Shown: positions 62,285 through 64,000 of the stretch, piece by piece
Position numbering within the stretch: the first letter of the stretch is position 1
How the letters are laid out: every line of letters starts with the position of its first letter
From: Nonlabens xiamenensis
GTDB taxonomy: Bacteria; Bacteroidota; Bacteroidia; Flavobacteriales; Flavobacteriaceae
Assembly (NCBI RefSeq): GCF_003865345.1
Contig: NZ_RMVE01000003.1
Location: 310,001 to 374,000 of the forward strand
DNA length: 64,000 nt
Direction of reading: 5' to 3'
The notes under the pieces: model-generated
The model's input: only the letters and a program-made list of their open reading frames with translations
Database searches by the model: none
What the model was told of the DNA's origin: nothing
Position numbers and translations under genes: made by a program

Positions 62285-63736
62285 ATGAGTAAGTCCATTG
62301 ACACTTATGAAAAAGAGCTCGCTTTCCAAACCGACAGGAGACGTGCAGCGGTAGCGTTTATTAAAGCGGTAAGCGATTTATGGTACGACAGGTCCATTGA
62401 GCTTGTTCTCTTCAGGAATCAGTTGATCGATCGCAACGTGAGCGAGATTATCAATCTGCATGAATATGCAGGTGAGTTTGTGCAAAAGCCTATTTCTGTT
62501 TTTGACAGTGTCGAGATCGCACAGGCTATTCTCTCTTTGGACATGCCGCCAGCAAAACTGGACATTGGTAAGTTGACTTATGAATACCACCTGGAGGACA
62601 ATGATGTTCAGGACGCGATGAGTTTTGTAATGAAAAAATTAGGGGATGCTAAAATGGCGGAAGAAATCGTTCCCAAAGATGTGGTCCTATACGGGTTTGG
62701 TAGAATTGGTCGTCTATTGGCCAGAGAGCTAATGACCAAAGCCGGTAAAGGGAGCCAGTTGAGATTACGTGCCGTCGTCACTCGTGGCGCCATCACTGAA
62801 TCAGTGTTGGAAAAAAGAGCTTCACTCCTGGCTCAAGATAGTGTACACGGAGACTTTTCTGGAACGGTGAGCTACAATCTTGCCGAAGAAGCCCTATTAG
62901 TCAACGGCACAACGGTCAAAATGATCAGTGCCGATGCTCCAGAAGATATAGACTATACCGCTTATGGAATTAAAGATGCCTTGATTATTGATAACACCGG
63001 AGCATTTAGGGACAAAGAAGCTTTGAGCAGACACTTAAAGGCTAAAGGGGCACACAAGGTGTTATTGACTGCTCCAGGTAAGGGTATTCCTAACATCGTT
63101 CATGGTGTAAATCACTTTGAAAATGATCCGGATGTGATTGATATTTTCTCTGCTGCCAGTTGTACGACCAATGCGATCACACCAGTGCTTAAAGCCATTG
63201 AAGATAGTTATGGGGTAGTCAAAGGACATTTAGAAACGATACATGCCTATACCAATGACCAGAACCTCGTAGACAATATGCACGGTAAATACCGTAGAGG
63301 ACGTGCAGCGGCTTTGAATATGGTGATAACCGAAACCGGTGCAGGTAAGGCTGTGAGTAAAGCTCTACCTTCTTTTGAAGGCAAACTTACTTCCAATGCA
63401 ATTAGGGTACCAGTACCCAATGGATCCCTGGCCATACTCAATTTAGAACTGGAAAATACCACTACAGTAGACGCCCTCAATTCCACGCTTAAAAAATATG
63501 CACTGGAAGGTGATTTGGTCGAGCAAATCAAATATTCGATTGACAACGAATTAGTCTCTAGTGATATTATAGGGTCAAATGCACCCTCCATTTACGATTC
63601 CAATGCAACGATCGTAGGACCAGATGGTAAGAATGTAGTATTGTACGTTTGGTATGATAATGAATATGGGTATAGCCACCAAGTTATTCGTTTGGCCAAA
63701 TATATAGCCAAAGTAAGACGATATACATACTATTAA
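62285..63736 (+). CDS. Glyceraldehyde-3-phosphate dehydrogenase, long form
   Basis: 483 residues. The first ~130 residues are a helical extension absent from standard (about 335-residue) GAPDH. Then the NAD fold GFGRIGR 137-143, the catalytic C293 in ASCTTNAITP, HAYTNDQNLVD and WYDNEYGYSHQV. Interconverts glyceraldehyde-3-phosphate and 1,3-bisphosphoglycerate. Long forms occur in Bacteroidetes, often as one of two paralogues, perhaps for gluconeogenesis. Confidence 0.93.
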   Translation: MSKSIDTYEKELAFQTDRRRAAVAFIKAVSDLWYDRSIELVLFRNQLIDRNVSEIINLHEYAGEFVQKPISVFDSVEIAQAILSLDMPPAKLDIGKLTYEYHLEDNDVQDAMSFVMKKLGDAKMAEEIVPKDVVLYGFGRIGRLLARELMTKAGKGSQLRLRAVVTRGAITESVLEKRASLLAQDSVHGDFSGTVSYNLAEEALLVNGTTVKMISADAPEDIDYTAYGIKDALIIDNTGAFRDKEALSRHLKAKGAHKVLLTAPGKGIPNIVHGVNHFENDPDVIDIFSAASCTTNAITPVLKAIEDSYGVVKGHLETIHAYTNDQNLVDNMHGKYRRGRAAALNMVITETGAGKAVSKALPSFEGKLTSNAIRVPVPNGSLAILNLELENTTTVDALNSTLKKYALEGDLVEQIKYSIDNELVSSDIIGSNAPSIYDSNATIVGPDGKNVVLYVWYDNEYGYSHQVIRLAKYIAKVRRYTYY

Positions 63737-63754
63737 TAGTTGATCTTGATTTAA

Positions 63755-63799
63755 ATCAAAAGCCATTTGCAGTCTTGCAAATGGCTTTTGATCTTTTTT
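63755..63799. terminator. Terminator after the GAPDH gene
   Basis: Perfect 17-bp stem (63755-63771 with 63776-63792), 4-base loop, T run at 63794-63799; a shorter T run on the other strand may also serve the convergent gene. Confidence 0.92.
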
Positions 63800-63819
63800 G
63801 AAATCTTTTTATCGCCGAA

Positions 63820-64000
63820 TTAGATTCTTTCGTACTCCTCCACACTCTCAAATTGTTCTAGTGCTTCGCCAATCAAAGTTTCACCTTTTACAATTTCGAA
63901 GGTAGCTTGATTAGCAGTATTATCAAATAGCACGCTGACCAATGTATGTGCAACATCTGCCCTAGATATCTCTCCCTGCTTACGCAATTTGGCATCCAGC
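63820..64000 (-). CDS. NAD(P)-binding SDR-like protein, C-terminal fragment
   Basis: About 60 codons before the TAA at 63820-63822; the rest lies outside the window. LDAKLRKQGEISRADVAHTLV and TFEIVKGE resemble the end of NmrA/YwnB-type atypical short-chain dehydrogenases. Confidence 0.7.
   Translation of the reverse strand, partial: LDAKLRKQGEISRADVAHTLVSVLFDNTANQATFEIVKGETLIGEALEQFESVEEYERI

Overview
The window reads as chromosome from a marine-type Flavobacteriaceae bacterium (Bacteroidetes). The evidence is the gliding-motility ABC genes gldF and gldG, a secreted protease with a type IX secretion C-terminal domain, DUF5686, DUF4252 and DUF4331 proteins, TAnnTTTG-type -7 boxes, frequent TTG starts and few Shine-Dalgarno sites. 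A 16-base palindrome (CGCTTTCGCGAAAGCG) recurs inside genes, which I associate with Nonlabens/Dokdonia-like genomes; the genus is a guess.

Layout. 1-21600 is ordinary core: the 5' end of parE, an M43 metalloprotease, an aldehyde dehydrogenase, purC, phoH, a SAM hydrolase/monooxygenase/gldF/gldG operon, ychF, an ECF sigma/anti-sigma/two DUF4252 operon, an S41 protease, and a large VPS10/BNR-repeat protein. tRNA-Pro(GGG) follows at 21682-21756, and its 3' end is repeated in a 173-bp tandem array. 31-64 kb is core again: a sulfur operon (MBL-rhodanese plus split YeeE/YedE), SodC, a second ECF sigma/anti-sigma pair, a DUF4331/TPR cluster, a LytS/LytTR two-component system, mtfA, an S1/P1 nuclease, smpB, a DUF5686 outer-membrane protein, pcm, a Gfo/Idh-HBDH-DUF1015-YggS run, mltG-GNAT-dapF, a Deg protease and an extended GAPDH.

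The unusual part is an island of about 8.8 kb (22064-30897). It lies between 39-bp direct repeats (37/39 identical) that carry the 3' end of the tRNA-Pro gene. It holds a one-strand cassette for a double-glycine-leader peptide system: a C39-like/VKOR/thioredoxin fusion, two paralogous precursors with a conserved four-cysteine pattern, a TlpA-like thioredoxin lipoprotein, a peptidase-containing ABC exporter and a HlyD-type adaptor. Both thiol-disulfide genes are broken by one in-frame stop codon each (TGA and TAA) with downstream frames intact, while exporter and precursors look whole. The island edges hold wreckage: the C-terminal tail of a HerA-like ATPase on the left and a 5'-truncated DUF5675 gene abutting the right repeat. 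No integrase is visible.

Inferred function: the island would make and export small, probably disulfide-bonded peptides (bacteriocin-like). The oxidative-folding arm appears damaged in this strain, or needs stop readthrough. All family calls are by eye from the sequence; no searches were run.
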